From the NCBI GenBank assembly GCA_036346275.1, contig CM070725.1:1069001-1133000 (forward strand): a stretch of DNA of 64,000 nt. The letters are read 5' to 3'. This DNA comes from Otatea glauca. Lineage: Eukaryota; Streptophyta; Magnoliopsida; Poales; Poaceae. Below the pieces are notes generated by a model. The model saw only the letters and a list, made by a program, of their open reading frames with translations, had not been told where the DNA came from and did not search any database. A program made the translations under genes and the position numbers. Positions 22,599-35,760 of the stretch are shown piece after piece (position 1 is the stretch's first letter; each line of letters begins with the position of its first letter).

Positions 22599-22872
22599 CT
22601 CTTAACATAAATAGGCTAGCTACCACTTTGGCTTGCTACTTTGCTTCCCAACGAAGCAGGGCTCGCTTGTTTCCTCGAAGGACACTACGGGGTACAGGGG
22701 CGAAAGGAAGCCTAACCAACCTCCTGTCATGCTGAGCTGGCTGTTCCCTTCCCAGATTAAATCGCCATTGTTTCGTTCATGCATTCACTTCTTAACTGCT
22801 TCGTCTCCCAAACGCCACTGCTACCCAACCCAGCCGAGCTCCCAGTTGCATTTTGCCAGTTGAAAAGAGGAG

Positions 22873-23088
22873 TGTTGGGAAACCACGTGGCCCAATGAAA
22901 ACCCACGATGGTCCCTTAGCAAAAACTCTGGCGACTACTATATAAGGAGGAGGGGGTTCCCCTATGTACAAGCAATCAGAAATCAATAAAGTATTCTGTC
23001 GTCGCTCTCCCTAAACTGTCTCTCTCTCTGTTTCTCCAATTCGGATCTGTTTGGGAATCCGGACTATTCGATAGCGAGGTTCATATCA
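22873..23088 (+). repeat. Third copy of the copia LTR, apparently solo
   Basis: About 216 bp of the same LTR family (tgttgggaaaccacgtggcc ... ggactattcgatagcgaggt), its end degenerated to tcatatca. A purine-rich aaaagaggag precedes it and may be a remnant of a 3'-internal tract. No matching 5-bp flanks were found, so it may be a solo LTR or a recombination remnant. Confidence 0.75.
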
Positions 23089-23768
23089 GTTCTCACCGGC
23101 GTGCCAAGGAGTAAGTTCCATCTGCCACTCCAACCCAGGACATGTTTTTTTGGACCATTGGAATTAGCCTCGACAACATCTATTTCTCATCGGAGGGACA
23201 AACACTAGAGTTGCTACGGATGTATAAAAATATAACTTTACTTTCAATAATAAGCATTTGAGTTATATAACAAATTCAAGTATATTTTTAAATAAAAGCA
23301 TATGCACTTACAATGGTATGGCAAGCTAAATGGGGTTTTAATTTCTCAAAGACTATAGCAAGCTTAATCTGTTGTACCATTCGCTAGCTGATGCATGGGA
23401 TGATCGAGCCGTGGACTAGCTGGTTTATTTGAGCTTTTTTACTACCTTAAAAGCAAAAAAAAGCTAAAGTCTAAATAAATATACGGCTTTATATCTGGGT
23501 TTTTTTAAAACCATAAACTTCCATATAACTAAAAGCCATCTCATAGATTTTTTTTTGTATATTGAGGGTTGGTTATAGACTAATGCATCTGAAATTAGAG
23601 TAAAATTATCCAAAGACTAAACAAAATTAACAAAGATGTAATACGGTTTCGTCTTCAGCATCTCTGGCAATAAAAGCACCGAGAAGCCCACAACTGCTAG
23701 CTAGCCAGCACAGCGATTCCACCAAAGTGATCTGCAGCTTGGTCAGCTATCAGCTGATCAAGGTGGGT
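23089..23768. other. Upstream region of the P450 pseudogene
   Basis: No gene. It is AT-rich with short A and T runs. A TATA-like caataaaagc at about 23668 lies about 100 bp before the ATG at 23769 and could be the old promoter. The 23400-23620 part has the loose symmetry of a small hairpin element, but no clear inverted ends were found. Confidence 0.4.
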
Positions 23769-24792
23769 ATGGCTCAAGTGGTACAGCAGCTGCTCCATTC
23801 CATTGGAGCATCCTTGCTTCTCTTGCTCTTCCCTCTGTTGATTCTACTGCTCCTGCTCCGCTTCTTTGCTGCATCGTCGGCCACGAGAGCACGAGATGAA
23901 TCAGGTGATGATACGCTACTGCTCCCTTCGCCTCCAAATAAGCTCCCCCTCATAGGGCACATGCACCTGGTGGGAGCTCTCCCCACGTCTCCTCCGCGAC
24001 CTCGCCGCCAAGCACGGCCCCGACCTCATGCTCCTCCGCCTCGGCGCCGTGCCCACCGTCGTCGCCTCGTCACCGCGCGCTGCCGAGGCCGTCCTCCGCA
24101 CGCACGACCACGTGTTCATGTCGCGGCCGCGGTCCATGGTCGCCGACATCATCCTGTACGGGGCGTCGGACTCGTGCTACGCCCCCTACGGCGAGCACTC
24201 CCGCAAGATGAGGAAGCTGGTGACGGTGCACCTGCTCAACGCCAGAAAGGTGCAGTCCTACCGCCCCGCCAGGGAAGAGGAGGTGCGGCTGGTGATGGGC
24301 AAGCTCGGCAAGGCGGCGGCCGCGCACGCGACGGTCGACATGAGCGAGCTGCTGTACTCCTTCTCCAACGACCTCATCTGCCGCGCCGTGTCAGGCAAGT
24401 TCTTCCGGGAGGAAGGCCGGAACAACCTCTTCCGGGAGCTCATCGACGCCAACGCGTCGCTCCTCGGAGGGTTCAACCTGGAAGATTACTTCCCGAGCTT
24501 GGCGAGGCTGGAGCTGCTCAGGAAGGTGGTATGCGCCAAGGCCAAGAGGGTTAGTAGGAGATGGGACCAGCTGCTCGACAAGCTTATCGACGACCATGCG
24601 AGCAGGACGGGGCGCCCTGAGGACGACGACGCTGAACAAGAGGGCAGCGACTTCATTGACGTCTTGCTCTCCCTTCAGGATGAGTATGGTCTCACCAGGG
24701 AGCATATCAAGGCCAACGTGATAGTGAGTACACTCATTCTAGCTAGTATATGATTTAATTGCTTTAATTTAGTTTATATATATATATATATA

Positions 24793-25163
24793 GCCGAAAT
24801 GGGGCACTATGTGCCTGGGCACCATGATTTCAAATACGGTAATTCAAGTCATGTTAAAGTATATTTTTCAAAAAAAATAGTTTTAGGGTATATACCCATA
24901 TCTATAACAATACAAATGAAACACATACCTTTGAAAAAATATACTCAAATTCAAAGATTTTGAACAAGTTTGGATCACATGCTCAGCACATACATACAAC
25001 CAAACTATCATCAAAAAGGGAAACTCTAGTTTGAATTTTAGTTCAAATTTGTTTGAACTAGTTAGTAAACTGGTTAAACTCGGTATCCTAAAAATTTCGC
25101 ATGAAAATACATAGAGAAAATACTCTTTTTAGATCATGGTGCCTAGACACTATGGTGTCGTAG
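24793..25163. mobile_element. MITE in the P450 pseudogene intron
   Basis: About 370 bp flanked by TA runs. The left end ggcactatgtgcctgggcac, followed by catgat, is an imperfect inverted match of the right end atcatggtgcctagacacta. No coding capacity. The TA flanks could be the target preference or an accident of the local (TA)n repeat. Confidence 0.6.
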
Positions 25164-25169
25164 GTAATT

Positions 25170-25170
25170 A

Positions 25171-25219
<49 letters not shown>

Positions 25220-25293
25220 AATATATATATATATAAATATATATATACAAATATATATATATATATATATATACAAATATATATATATATATA
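25170..25293. repeat. (TA)n microsatellite with aaat interruptions
   Basis: About 120 bp of alternating TA broken by short caaatata words, inside the P450 pseudogene intron. The tyrosine/isoleucine frames across it are artefacts. Confidence 0.95.
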
Positions 25294-25998
25294 TGCAATT
25301 ATTTTTGAGCAGTTTATACTTATTTCACTGTTGCCAGTACTATAAGAGTTGTAAATCGATCTTCAATGCAACATGCTTCAGATCATGTTTGAAGCGGGCA
25401 CGGACACGTCGTACCTAGTTCTAGAATTCGCCATGGTTGAGCTCATGCGAAAGCCACATCTCATGGCCAAGCTACAGGATGAGGTGAGGACGAGCGTACC
25501 CAAGGGGAAGGGGCAACAAATGGTCACCGAAGATGACCTCGCTCGCATGACCTATCTGAAGGCCGTCATCAAGGAGACACTCACCGCACCTTGGCGCCTC
25601 TCTTTGTCCCACACCTCTCGAGAGATGACTGCAACATCGATGGCTGCGCAATCCCAGTTGGAACACGTGTCATCGTCAACGGGTGGGCACTCGGCAGGCA
25701 TGCGAGCTACTGGGACATGGCAGATGAGTTCCTACCGGAGAGGTTCATGGATGATGGTGCCAGCATCGACTTCAGGGGGAAAGACTTCCATTTCCTACCA
25801 TTTGGGTCTGGACGGAGGATGTGCCCAGGAATTAATTCAGCGGCAGCCACCGTCGAGATTATGCTGGCAAACCTCATGCACCGCTTTGACTGGAAGCTGC
25901 CATCAGGGTTGAAGAAGGAGGACATCGATATGACTGAGGTGTTTGGCTTAACCGTGCACCGCAAGGAGAAGCTCCTCTTAGTCCCACAAGTTGCATGA

Positions 25999-26390
25999 CC
26001 ACACACATGTAACACATCTCTTGCATGCAGCTGTGTGTGCGTAACACGGTGCAAAGATGGACCGTATCGACGTGCTAAGTTACTTTTACGTGTCATGTGT
26101 GTCAGGGGACGCGCGTCGTTCGAACACTTGTAACAATAAATTCGTCGTTGTACTTTTGTTGAAATTGTTCATCGATCTAGATGTCATCTTATGCGCCTTT
26201 TCAAATATACGTGTCAACAAAGTCGTGATATATATTGTTTTAAGATATGGGTTTTTGATAAACATCAACCGGTTGTTTTGTCTTCAAAAATCATCAAAAC
26301 GCTGATCGTTGGATCTGCTTTGTGATCGGTGAGTTTTGCTACGGAGTTCGGACTCGAAAAGTTATAGGTTAGTACTGTTTCGAATTTTAT
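25999..26390. other. 3' flank of the P450 pseudogene
   Basis: Untranslated-type sequence with a possible polyadenylation signal aataaa at 26135-26140. The segment at about 26250-26275 (ttttgataaacatcaaccgg) recurs at about 28150. No gene is seen. Confidence 0.4.
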
Positions 26391-26584
26391 TTGCTTATCG
26401 GTGTCCGCGCCATGCTCAGTATCGAGGAGTCTAGAGAAAAGGAAAGACGAGAGAGACGACTATTCGAGCAGACAGAAAGAGAAATCGGGAGCTCCGTCGG
26501 TGACAAGTCGGGAGTTTCGCCGCCGTTCAATTGATCTGGACCGCTGTCGTTCAATCGATCTGGCCCGCCGCCATTCACAGAGGT
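26391..26584 (+). other. Possible non-coding first exon
   Basis: Purine- and CG-richer block ending ccattcacagag followed by gtaagag, a strong donor-like junction. After it the sequence turns T-rich like a plant intron. It contains the repeated words gttcaaTYgatctgg. It could be the 5' untranslated exon of a gene whose remaining exons were lost to the insertions downstream, but nothing ties it to a particular gene. Confidence 0.3.
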
Positions 26585-28470
26585 AAGAGACGCTTCTTCC
26601 TCCTAATCCCACGAGCTGAAGTTTTTTTTTCGTTTTTATTTGAGGGGGAGAGGGAGTGAGATCACATAGGGTCGAGAACTTGGGAGAAGAGAGAGAGAGC
26701 AGGGGGTAGAGAACTCGGGGCATGTGAGTCATCTTCAGTCTTCACTCGCTGGTGGTTAGCCGGATGAGCGGTGAAGGCAACGAAAGTAAGGAAATCGATA
26801 AGGTTGTTAGGTTTATTGTGCTCTGTTTGTGTGTGTGTGAGAGAGAGGGGGGAGTTAGATGGCGAGAGCGCTGGTGTCTAAATTGGACTCGACATTGGGG
26901 GTGATTTGGCAAGGATTTTGTGTTGTTCGTGCAGTAGTTTGTGTGACCACTTGCTAATCCCCTTTATCACTTCCTCCCTATTTTCTGATTTTTAGATGGA
27001 TGGGGATGAGACAAGAGTGGAGATGATCTTTGTTAGGTTAACAAGGGTTTTTAGATAATCAGATTATGAGGGTTTGTGATGAGAATAAGAGATGGAGAGG
27101 GAGAGGAGACCGGGAATGTAGTTTTGTTTGTGCTGCTGATTACATGAAGAGTCGTGTTGTGACCAAGTTTGCTTTTGCTTCCTAGTCAAAATCCCTTGCA
27201 TGGCTCGTGTACTTTTTTTTTGGGTGTGTGAATCGAAATGCTGTAGACTTTTTTGGATTTGGTTATGTGTAGGCATTGAAGCAATATACCTTCCCAGATC
27301 TTGTATTCAAGCAATGTATATAAGTGGTGGGATCTTCAGTTATAAATGCTAACCAATGTTGGGACAGAGGGTTTGTATCTGTTTTGTGTTCTAGGGGTGG
27401 TGGAAGTAGCAACCTAATGTTACTATTCTCAGTTTAACTAGAGTATATATTTAGTTGTAAGTAAAAACTGATGTTCTTGTATCCAAATTGTGTCTCTCAT
27501 CTAGAGAATATAGTAGAGCCATGCATTCTCTTGCCAGATGACATTGTGATTTTGTTGTCCTTTCTTCTCCAATAATCTAAATATCCAAATTTCTCTTTGC
27601 CAGATGTCTTTTGTTTTGTTTTAATCCTTGTAGAATGTAATAATGCATATTAGATTCTCATCTTAAAAGCATAGGTTTGTATGGTTCACTAAACCCTTAC
27701 AGTTTTTTTTTATCTTATAAGCATAATTATGTTTGGTTCTATGTAAATATGTGAAGATCTACCCATTGTCTTAGTTGTTATGATTTTCATTAAAAGTATG
27801 CAAATTCTGATATTGTGTGTACTTCTTTTTCCATATGGAATTGATTTAGAGACTACAGTTAATTCCACTCATTCATTACAGTTAATAGGCCTACATGTTT
27901 CAACTTAGAGTGAATCGAGTTTACATGTTAGATGAACATGAAAAGAGATTACATCAGTTACATGAGTTTGAATGTACATCTGACAGTTGTGCTTTTTGTC
28001 TCAGGATTTCCAATTCTTGAGACAAGTACTCTTGAGACAATTATATGATTTGGAGTTGGTTGTCAAGTAGTATACTTTGTTTTAAAGATCATCATGAATT
28101 GTTCTAAGTGCAACACTTTTTCATTACTTTGTTGCCCATGTTTTTCTGAGGGTTTTGATAAACATCAACCGATTGTTCTTAAGATATTGTCCATTTTAGT
28201 ATTTCTGCCAGTTCTAAATCGACATTTTCCATTGTGCAGTGCCTCTACCTAATTACAGACTAGCGACTTTCAATATATAATCGCTTCATTGACGTATGTG
28301 ATGACGCACACGACAATCATGGATCAGATGCATCCTTGCTAGGTATATATGACACGCACGTATTATATCTTTTTCGATTACCAGTAGACACTATGCACAC
28401 AAATCAACACACACGCGAACGTTTCCCTTATCATACGCATAGAAATAGGAAGGCTATAGATAAATTCACG
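26585..28470. other. Gene-free, T-rich intron-like stretch
   Basis: About 1.9 kb of T-rich, coding-poor sequence without recognisable repeats apart from short microsatellite-like gtgtgtgtg and gagagag runs near 26830. The second copy of the ttttgataaacatcaaccg word lies near 28150. Nothing here supports a gene. Confidence 0.45.
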
Positions 28471-29021
28471 ACTTTACAAAGATCTTGCTCATGAATCTTA
28501 TGAATAAAGTTTTTTAGAGAGTATTTGGATAAATTCGTGGTAGTTTTTATTGATAATATTCTTATCGATTCTCCGAGAATATAAACTTTATATCAAATTC
28601 AAGAAATACGAGTTTTATTTAAAAGAAGTCGCCTTTCTTGATCATATCCTATGCAAATGAGGAGTTACAGTAAATCCAGGCAAAATTTAAGCTATACTGT
28701 CTTGGGAAAGACCTCAATCTGTTACTAAGGTCCGAAGTTTCCTCGATTTAGCTGGATATTATCATCGATTTATCAAGAACTTCTCCATAATTGCTAGACC
28801 CATAACTCAACTTCTAAAGAAAGGAAAGAAGTTTGAGTGAACTCCTGAATGCAAAGCAAGCTTTGAAGAACTAAAGAAAAAGGCTAATCACAACTCCAAT
28901 GCTTGTGTTGCCTAATATCCATAAAAACTTTAAAGTTTATTGCGATGCATCGCACCACGCCCTTGGTTGCGTGTTGATGCAAGAAGGAAAAGTTGTCGCA
29001 TATGCTTCTCCCTAGCTCTGC

Positions 29022-32000
29022 TGTGAGACCCTATTCTTGCGAACAGGAACCTCTATGTGATCACTGTACTAGTCCCATCATCAGTGGCTAGCACTCACAT
29101 GTTTACAACATTCATATCACAACCACACTCGAGAGATAACCAGATACATACTTAATGAGAGAATAATTATACAAGTTTTAGCATATTACAAAAACTGAAC
29201 AGCAGAAATAAATAGTAGAAAGAACTCCAAAAGCCTCGTAGTTTGCCCACTAACCCCCAGGCAACTAACTAGGCGAAACCTAGAGAAAATCGTCGTCAAA
29301 AACCCCATGCCCTGCTTAGAAATAAGAATCATCTGGCACAACACATTCTTCGTCCTCTGAGACAGCAGATGAAAGGTTGAGTACATTGGTACTTAGCAAG
29401 ACTTGTAGTGTTTGACAAACGCAATTAATTAAATATGCAGGCTAAGCAAAATACAGGCTACAGGTTATTTTGTAGTTGCATAAACATTTAAAAGTATGAT
29501 TATAATAGATTGCAACATCGCATTTTTTTTAAATAAATATTTGAGAAACATAAAGCGATAAGTAAATATCCAAGTCTTTTAACCCAGTCTACCCGACTGC
29601 AAAGGTCCCCAGTGCCGATCCTTTGACACAAAAGATGGTCGCAAAACAATTTTCAAACCAAACCCATTTTTCAGAAAGTATCAAAAGACTTTAACATTGG
29701 AATGACTTCTCCAAGTGCCCATGACCGCTGGCACGGCTAATCGATTACATCTTACACTCTGCAGAGGTGCACACTTTACCCACAAGGAATGATCAACCTC
29801 TTTTGTCAGGCCAGTTAACACACTTCCTTTGGTGTGTCGGCAAGGAGATCATACAGAGCCGTTACATTACTTAAACGTGGCTTTGAACCAGCCCAGGACG
29901 TTTGACCCTCATCATAGAAACAGAAACACTCACCCAAGCCGTGGATCCACTTTCATCACACCTAACACCACGTTTCTGTTCATGACAAGGCGTACACCGT
30001 TGCATTGGTATGTAGAAACCCCTACAGGCAGACCTGACTGGAATGCATGTGCAATCCCTCGCCTTCCTTAGATGCAAAGCCACATCCAAATAACTTAATA
30101 GGCTAAGACTGTCCCATACCAGCCCTCATGGTTGTACGAAATCTTGGATCTACCGTCCCATTGTTCGGTCCTTAATTTGACACGGGCGATACTCCACCCT
30201 ACACTACGTGCATTTCCCTTTTGCACAACCGGCTATTGCCAATAATCACCCGCGTCAAACCATAGTTTTATTTTGGGGTTTTTAACAAATTACCAGCAAC
30301 CATTTCCCAAAAGGACCATTTATTTGTTGAAAAGACCGAAAATACATAACGAATAGCTTAAGCGTGAATATGCTAGTTGATATACCCAAAAGGACATTAA
30401 GCATGTCTAGATCATACTTAGGTTTACAAGGTTCACATGTCCATACAATTTGAGGAAAACCATAAGGTACAAGGGGTAACTACAACATTTACCCAAAACA
30501 GCATTTCTATGGGGAATTACCGGAATGCATAATACATTGGCAAAAACAACATACTGTAGGTAAATTATCAGGTTCGACATGTTCAAGGGGGTGCTTGCCT
30601 TGCAGCTCACTGTCCGGCTCAAAGTCTGGATCTGCAACTGGATCGTCTTCTTCTTCGGGGACGTCGGTGTCTACTCGTCGTGAAAAGAATAATAAAATAG
30701 AATCAGCAAAATTCCAAAGGCGGAAAGAAAACAAACGGCTAGATAAAAGCAAGTTCAAACCAAGACAAGGGTTGTTTTAAATGAATTATTGTTAGTTAAA
30801 CTTCAAATTTAAGATGCAAAGATTACTTAGATCACCAAGACATTAGCTCATTACTACTGCACTGGATAGATACACATGAGCAAAATTAACTCAGCACTCT
30901 CTGCTCTCTCTCTCTCTCTCTCAGACTCACAATTGAGCACTAGAAGCTAAAGCACTTAAGGATGTTTAACTAACAAAACTTACAAGCTAAACTTGAAGAA
31001 ATAATGATATTTCTCCAAAACACGATAGCGCAAACTTTGGACAGCACTCCTAAGGTGTTTTTCTAAATTTTTGGGTTTAGACAAGACATAAAACGTACTA
31101 CTAAAAAGGCTTAAATGAATCTTTAACTTAGATTATAAAAACAGGACTAAGGAAGCAGGCTGAACAATATAACTTAAGGGTATTAAACTAACGAAAACTA
31201 AGTGAAGCATAGCTTATTAATAAGATCTTTTTCTGGAACCTAGCAGGACATACTTTTAACATCATTTCTATGCTATCCAACATAAAATTCTCGCTTAAAC
31301 GAGTTATTCTACAAGCTATCAAAAATGCTTAAGTGATTCGATTATTTTGAAAACACAACAACTAGGCTTATGTTGCTTACTTACTTTATAAGCAAATCTT
31401 TACAAAGTGCCATTATTTCTTCAGAATATCATAGTATGAACTTTGTAGAGTGCTAAAATGCTAATTCTGAAATTCTTTTCGTTTAGCAACATCATTTTAT
31501 TTGCTACTGAAAAGGTCTAAATGACCACAAAAGGAATCCTAGGACATCTCAACTTCCACTTTCAATTGTGACCAAATCCATCAACCTTTATTCATTTTTA
31601 TTGGATTATCAGGGCAGGGTCTTATAAACATTTTAAAACTTATTTTAAATTATTTGAACTTAACATTAATAGGTTACACCCACATTTATTGTTATAACAA
31701 CTACTTTCCTCTATTAGCACAACACAAATCATTCTTTTCCCCTAAGTATTTTCTCATGAATGAGCTTACACTGGCATATGATTCTTCAAAATAAATTTTA
31801 CCTACATAAATGTCAATTTATACCAGTTCTACTTATTTATCCCTTTCTACATTAAAACTTCATCCTATATGAGTGTGATGTATAACAAAGTATCATGTAA
31901 ACATTTTTACATATTTAGAACACTTGTAGATCAGAGATTTCATAAAATTTATTTTATTCTACTTTAGCTTTATTTGAAAACATTTTATTAAATGGCATCA

Positions 32001-34094
32001 TACCTACCCATGTGTTTCTTTGCATTTTCTAAAATTGAATAGCGTTGATCTTCAAATTATTTTTACATATTTTGGATCTACAAGATTTTACACGATTTTA
32101 GAAACTGGTTTCACAAATTTTTGAGTTATGGTTCAAAAGTTATGGACAATGGAATTGGCTCGGTTTTGAAAAATGCATTGAAATTCAAAATACACTTTCA
32201 CTCTTGGAAAACACCTTTTGGCTTTTGGCGCGCAAGCTATTGAATTTGGCTCGGTTTGACTGACAAGCCGACCCCACCTGCCAGTGACTACACGGCGCAC
32301 GCAAAGGCTACCGAGCGGCTGACAGCCCGACCCCACCGGTCAGCGACTCGATGCAGAGAGCTTCGAGCTCCAGCTCACCGCCGACGAACCAGCTCCACCG
32401 CGGTGGAATGGGTAACACCATGAGCTTCAGCACGTTTGTGCACACCCAGGGACGGTACCCATTCACCGGGAGGTGGTCGAAAAGGGGGTCGACGCCGTGA
32501 AGGTGCGGTGGCCGCCATGGCTCCGCAAGCAAAAGCTCGCCGACGACCACGATTCCGTCGAAAGGGCATGGGGTGAGCATCAGTGAGCTAAGGATGATTC
32601 ATTTCACCTGAGAATGGAGGCGAAGAAGAGCCAAAGATGGCTGCCCACGTTCGCTGGCCGGGAAGAAGAAAAATGGCGAAAAAGATGAGCTGCAACCAAA
32701 ACAAGTGAAAACACCAGTTGGTCAGGGTTTCAAGGGGCACTACGGAGCTCTAGGATGAACTGATTGCACAAATTGCTACCGGATGGACTTGATTCCCAGT
32801 TTCCCCTCTCTCGGTTCTCCGCGGCAGAATGGCAAGAGAGGCTTGATTGGGGAGCTCAGCTGGGGAATAAGTAGAAAGAAGAAGGAGAAGCTCATAGCAA
32901 TGCCTCGGTGGTATTTATAGATGGCGCAAAGTTGCTCTACAAGGTTTGAACACGCGAAGAGAAATGCGGCTCGGTTCTGTGCGCGAGGACGAGTTGGCGC
33001 AAGGTTTTGCAGGCTCAGGCAGCGCAGCATGGGCAGGGCGTGGTGCGGGAGACTCGAGGATGGACGTGGCTACAAGCCATTGCACGGCACCGCGCTGGAT
33101 CGCCACGGTGAGACCCGGCCGAAGTGCTCGGTGTGAGAAGAGCACGCGCGAGGCTTCGGTCGCACGAGAAAGGGGAAGGGCAAGGATTCGGCGACTGACG
33201 GCTGGGCCCAGGGTCCACCGGTAGAGAGAGAGCTTCCCACAACTTCAGCACACAGTAGGGGATGGGCCCACACGTCAGCCGCTATACTCGATTAAGGAGA
33301 TAAGTCTCAGCTCAGACAGATAGTACTCACATTGATTTGGCTATCAACTCACGTTGAAAAATTTCGAAATTTTTTTACTAAGGTCTACTGGAAGCTGTAA
33401 CCAATCAGTAAAAATATTAGCTCAAAATATCTTATAGGGAATTTTTATTAATTCTGACACTGTGCATTGCCCAAAATTTTCATTTTGGATTTTGATTTAT
33501 TTAAAGACACAAATGATAATATTTATTTTTGAAACTTTTATTAAGGGTTCTATTTAGGTCAAGGAAGCTCGCATAAAATTTCACATCAAAATATTTCATA
33601 TTTGTTTTATAAAAATTATGACATGCAAATTTATATATTTTCAAAGCCTCTGTTTTTTAAATTTTTAAAAGGCTTAGATGACATCATAAATTTCTAAAAA
33701 TTTTACCAGACGTAGCCTATGCTCTGAGGGTGTTATGTTAATTTTTATGACTCAGACAAACTTCTAATATTTTCTAGAAATTCTGACTTCTACTGTTTCT
33801 AGTCAAAGGAGTTACTATATACTTTATTTATTTACATTCCTGTGCATAAGATTTTTACTTGATGATTATACTGGTTTACCAGCATATATAAGGTCCCATG
33901 GTAAATTTCCTAGCTTTTACTTTTACCTTTTTGCCATTTTCCATCCATTAATTCGATTTATTGGATTTTTCATACAAAGCATAAATCCAAGGAAAATCCA
34001 AATAAAAACCAATAATGTTAAGAAAACTCAGAAGTAAATATATTCAAATTCAAAATATTTATTTTTATTTTATTATATTTTTCGGGATGTTACA
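29022..34094 (-). mobile_element. 5.07-kb solo LTR of a gypsy element (TSD TCTGC)
   Basis: Plus-strand ends TGTGAGACCC and GGGATGTTACA with exact 5-bp target duplications TCTGC (29017-29021 and 34095-34099). Read on the minus strand it starts TGTAACATCCCG, the usual start of long-LTR Tekay/Del-type chromoviruses, and has a TATA box (ctataaatac) at 32911-32920. No gag or pol and no internal copy of the ends were seen, so it reads as a solo LTR left by LTR-LTR recombination. 32260-33290 is GC-rich and 30560-30720 holds an acidic-looking minus frame, neither with a known domain. The lineage assignment is inference. Confidence 0.75.
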
Positions 34095-34599
34095 TCTGCC
34101 CTTGTGAGCAAAACTACCCCAACCATGATCTTGAATTAGCAGCCATGATCCATGCACACTCTCAAAATCTGGCATCACTATCTCATCGGTAACCGATGTG
34201 AAATCTATACCAATCATAAAAGTCTTAAATATTTCTTTATTCAGCCAGATCTGGATTTAAGACAACACTACTACAAAAGGATTCATATTAGACCCCTTGT
34301 CACTAACGGTTTTCAAAATCCGTCTGTGATGAAAGGTTAACACTGACGGTTAGTAATGAGTTCCATTGTCATCACATACGATTTTTGGCTAAAACCTTCT
34401 GTGATGTGGGCCTCGTCATAGGCGGTTTTAGTAAAAAAATCGTCTGTGATGATACCATATTCATCAGAGATGATTTTTAGCTAAAACTACATGTGATGAA
34501 ACCCACATTACAGACGGTTTTAATAAAAAAACCGTCCATGGTAACAAGATGGAGCTCTTTTACGGTGGATTAAAATCAATATAAGCCATCCATTCTTTG

Positions 34600-35760
34600 A
34601 ATCTAATGGTTACAATCAATTTAGATCTAGTTATACTACCACCTGTAGTATTGGTAGTAAAATTCAGAGAGGGGTAAAAGGGTAAAAAATTTCGTCATAC
34701 TATTTGTCCTCTACGGTAAAATACGTCCTGTGGCCCTAATGAATGGCGGATGGATGGATAAGAAGCCTCTGAAAATCACTAGGTATTTAGTGAATTTAAA
34801 ACTATAAACAAATTAAGAAAAATCTAAAATACCCTAATGAATGGATAAAAAAATCTAAAATATCCTTAAAAAATAAATAGTTAGACTTAATTTCTACTAC
34901 TATTACTTACTATCTACTAGTATAGTGCCCCGTCTCCCGGTTTCCTTTTTTCAGCACGTAATGTATGATCCTTTCCTTTTCTAGGACGTTTGTTTCCTTT
35001 TTCTTAATTCCAGGATATTTGTTTCCTTTTCCTTGAGATGATGCTGGATGTGGGTGAGTAAAGCTAAGGAAAGATCTGAGAGGTTAATTTTGATGGAGGC
35101 AAGTTTCTGAGGACATTTTGTTGGGTGCACAAAGATTGGACCATCTCTAGTGGGGTGCATTATTTGGAGTGGACGTAGAAAAGAATGCTTAGGTGCATTA
35201 TAAAGGGGTATAGATTATCCACGTTAAAATACACCTATACTATACCTCGCAGAAATGCCGCGCGCAGTGTGTTTTGATCTGGGACGGGGCCGGCTCGGCT
35301 CGCGGCTCGAGCCGAGCGGCCAAAATTTTTTTACACCCGGGTCCTTCTGTAAAAAAAAATTACGGACAGGTCTTTTTTGGGAAAAAATATTGCGATTTGG
35401 TCTTTTTTTTTGAAAAAAGATTATATATTACATCTATGCCCTTTTAGCGTTTTTAGGAGCAGCGCTCGGGTCCTTTTTAGGAAAATAAAAATTACGTTTA
35501 TGTCCTTTTTTTTAAGAAAAAAATGCCTTTTTTTAAAAAAAAATATGCATTGCATTTATGTCACTTTTTTATTTTTCTAGCATTACGTTTAAGCCCTTTT
35601 GCGAAAAACATAGGCTTATTTTTAGATCATTTTTACACGTTTTCTCGATTTACTCATATCTGAAGCGTTAATCGCGCGTTTTATCGATTTTCTAGAGTGG
35701 ACAGCGTCGCCCGCACATTAATTTCTAGTTTCTCAAAAAGATGACCTCCGTCTGTAATAA
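34600..35760. other. CACTA interior without genes
   Basis: AT-rich sequence, including the 34.96-35.2 kb segment that matches the start of the window in reverse complement. Around 35340-35600 there is a set of long T and A runs separated by short words such as tttatgtcctttttt, probably degenerate repeats. No coding domain was recognised. Confidence 0.45.

Larger units (their letters stand above)
23769..25998 (+). pseudogene. CYP71C-like cytochrome P450 pseudogene (two exons)
   Basis: Exon 1 is 23769-24723 (donor gtgagt) and exon 2 is 25382-25998 (acceptor cttcag). It starts MAQVVQQLLHS with a leucine-rich ER anchor, a proline-rich hinge (LPSPPNKLPLIGH) and, in a shifted frame, GPDLMLLRLGAVPTVVASSP. 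Exon 2 has EAGTDTSY (I-helix), LPERFMD and the haem loop FGSGRRMCPG. It resembles grass CYP71C enzymes such as the maize indole and indolin-2-one hydroxylases; the substrate here is unknown. Two lesions break it. A frame change near 23975-24010 needs two missing bases. Near 25580 the conserved KETLRLHPP segment is shortened by 4 bp, removing the ExxR arginine. The first lesion could be sequencing error; the second looks real. The paralogue at 57488-59903 is intact. Confidence 0.85.

Noticed and set aside
24554..24580. A different-frame product of P450 exon 1 (arginine/proline-rich run ending at 24554)
   Set aside because: It is the out-of-frame continuation after the frame change near 23980; the P450 motifs are in the other frame.
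25088..25345. Tyrosine/isoleucine-rich frames
   Set aside because: Translation of a (TA)n microsatellite.
32308..33273. Overlapping frames in the GC-rich part of the 5-kb LTR, as a possible host gene
   Set aside because: The block lies inside the LTR boundaries set by the target duplication, is adjacent to the LTR TATA box and shows no domain.
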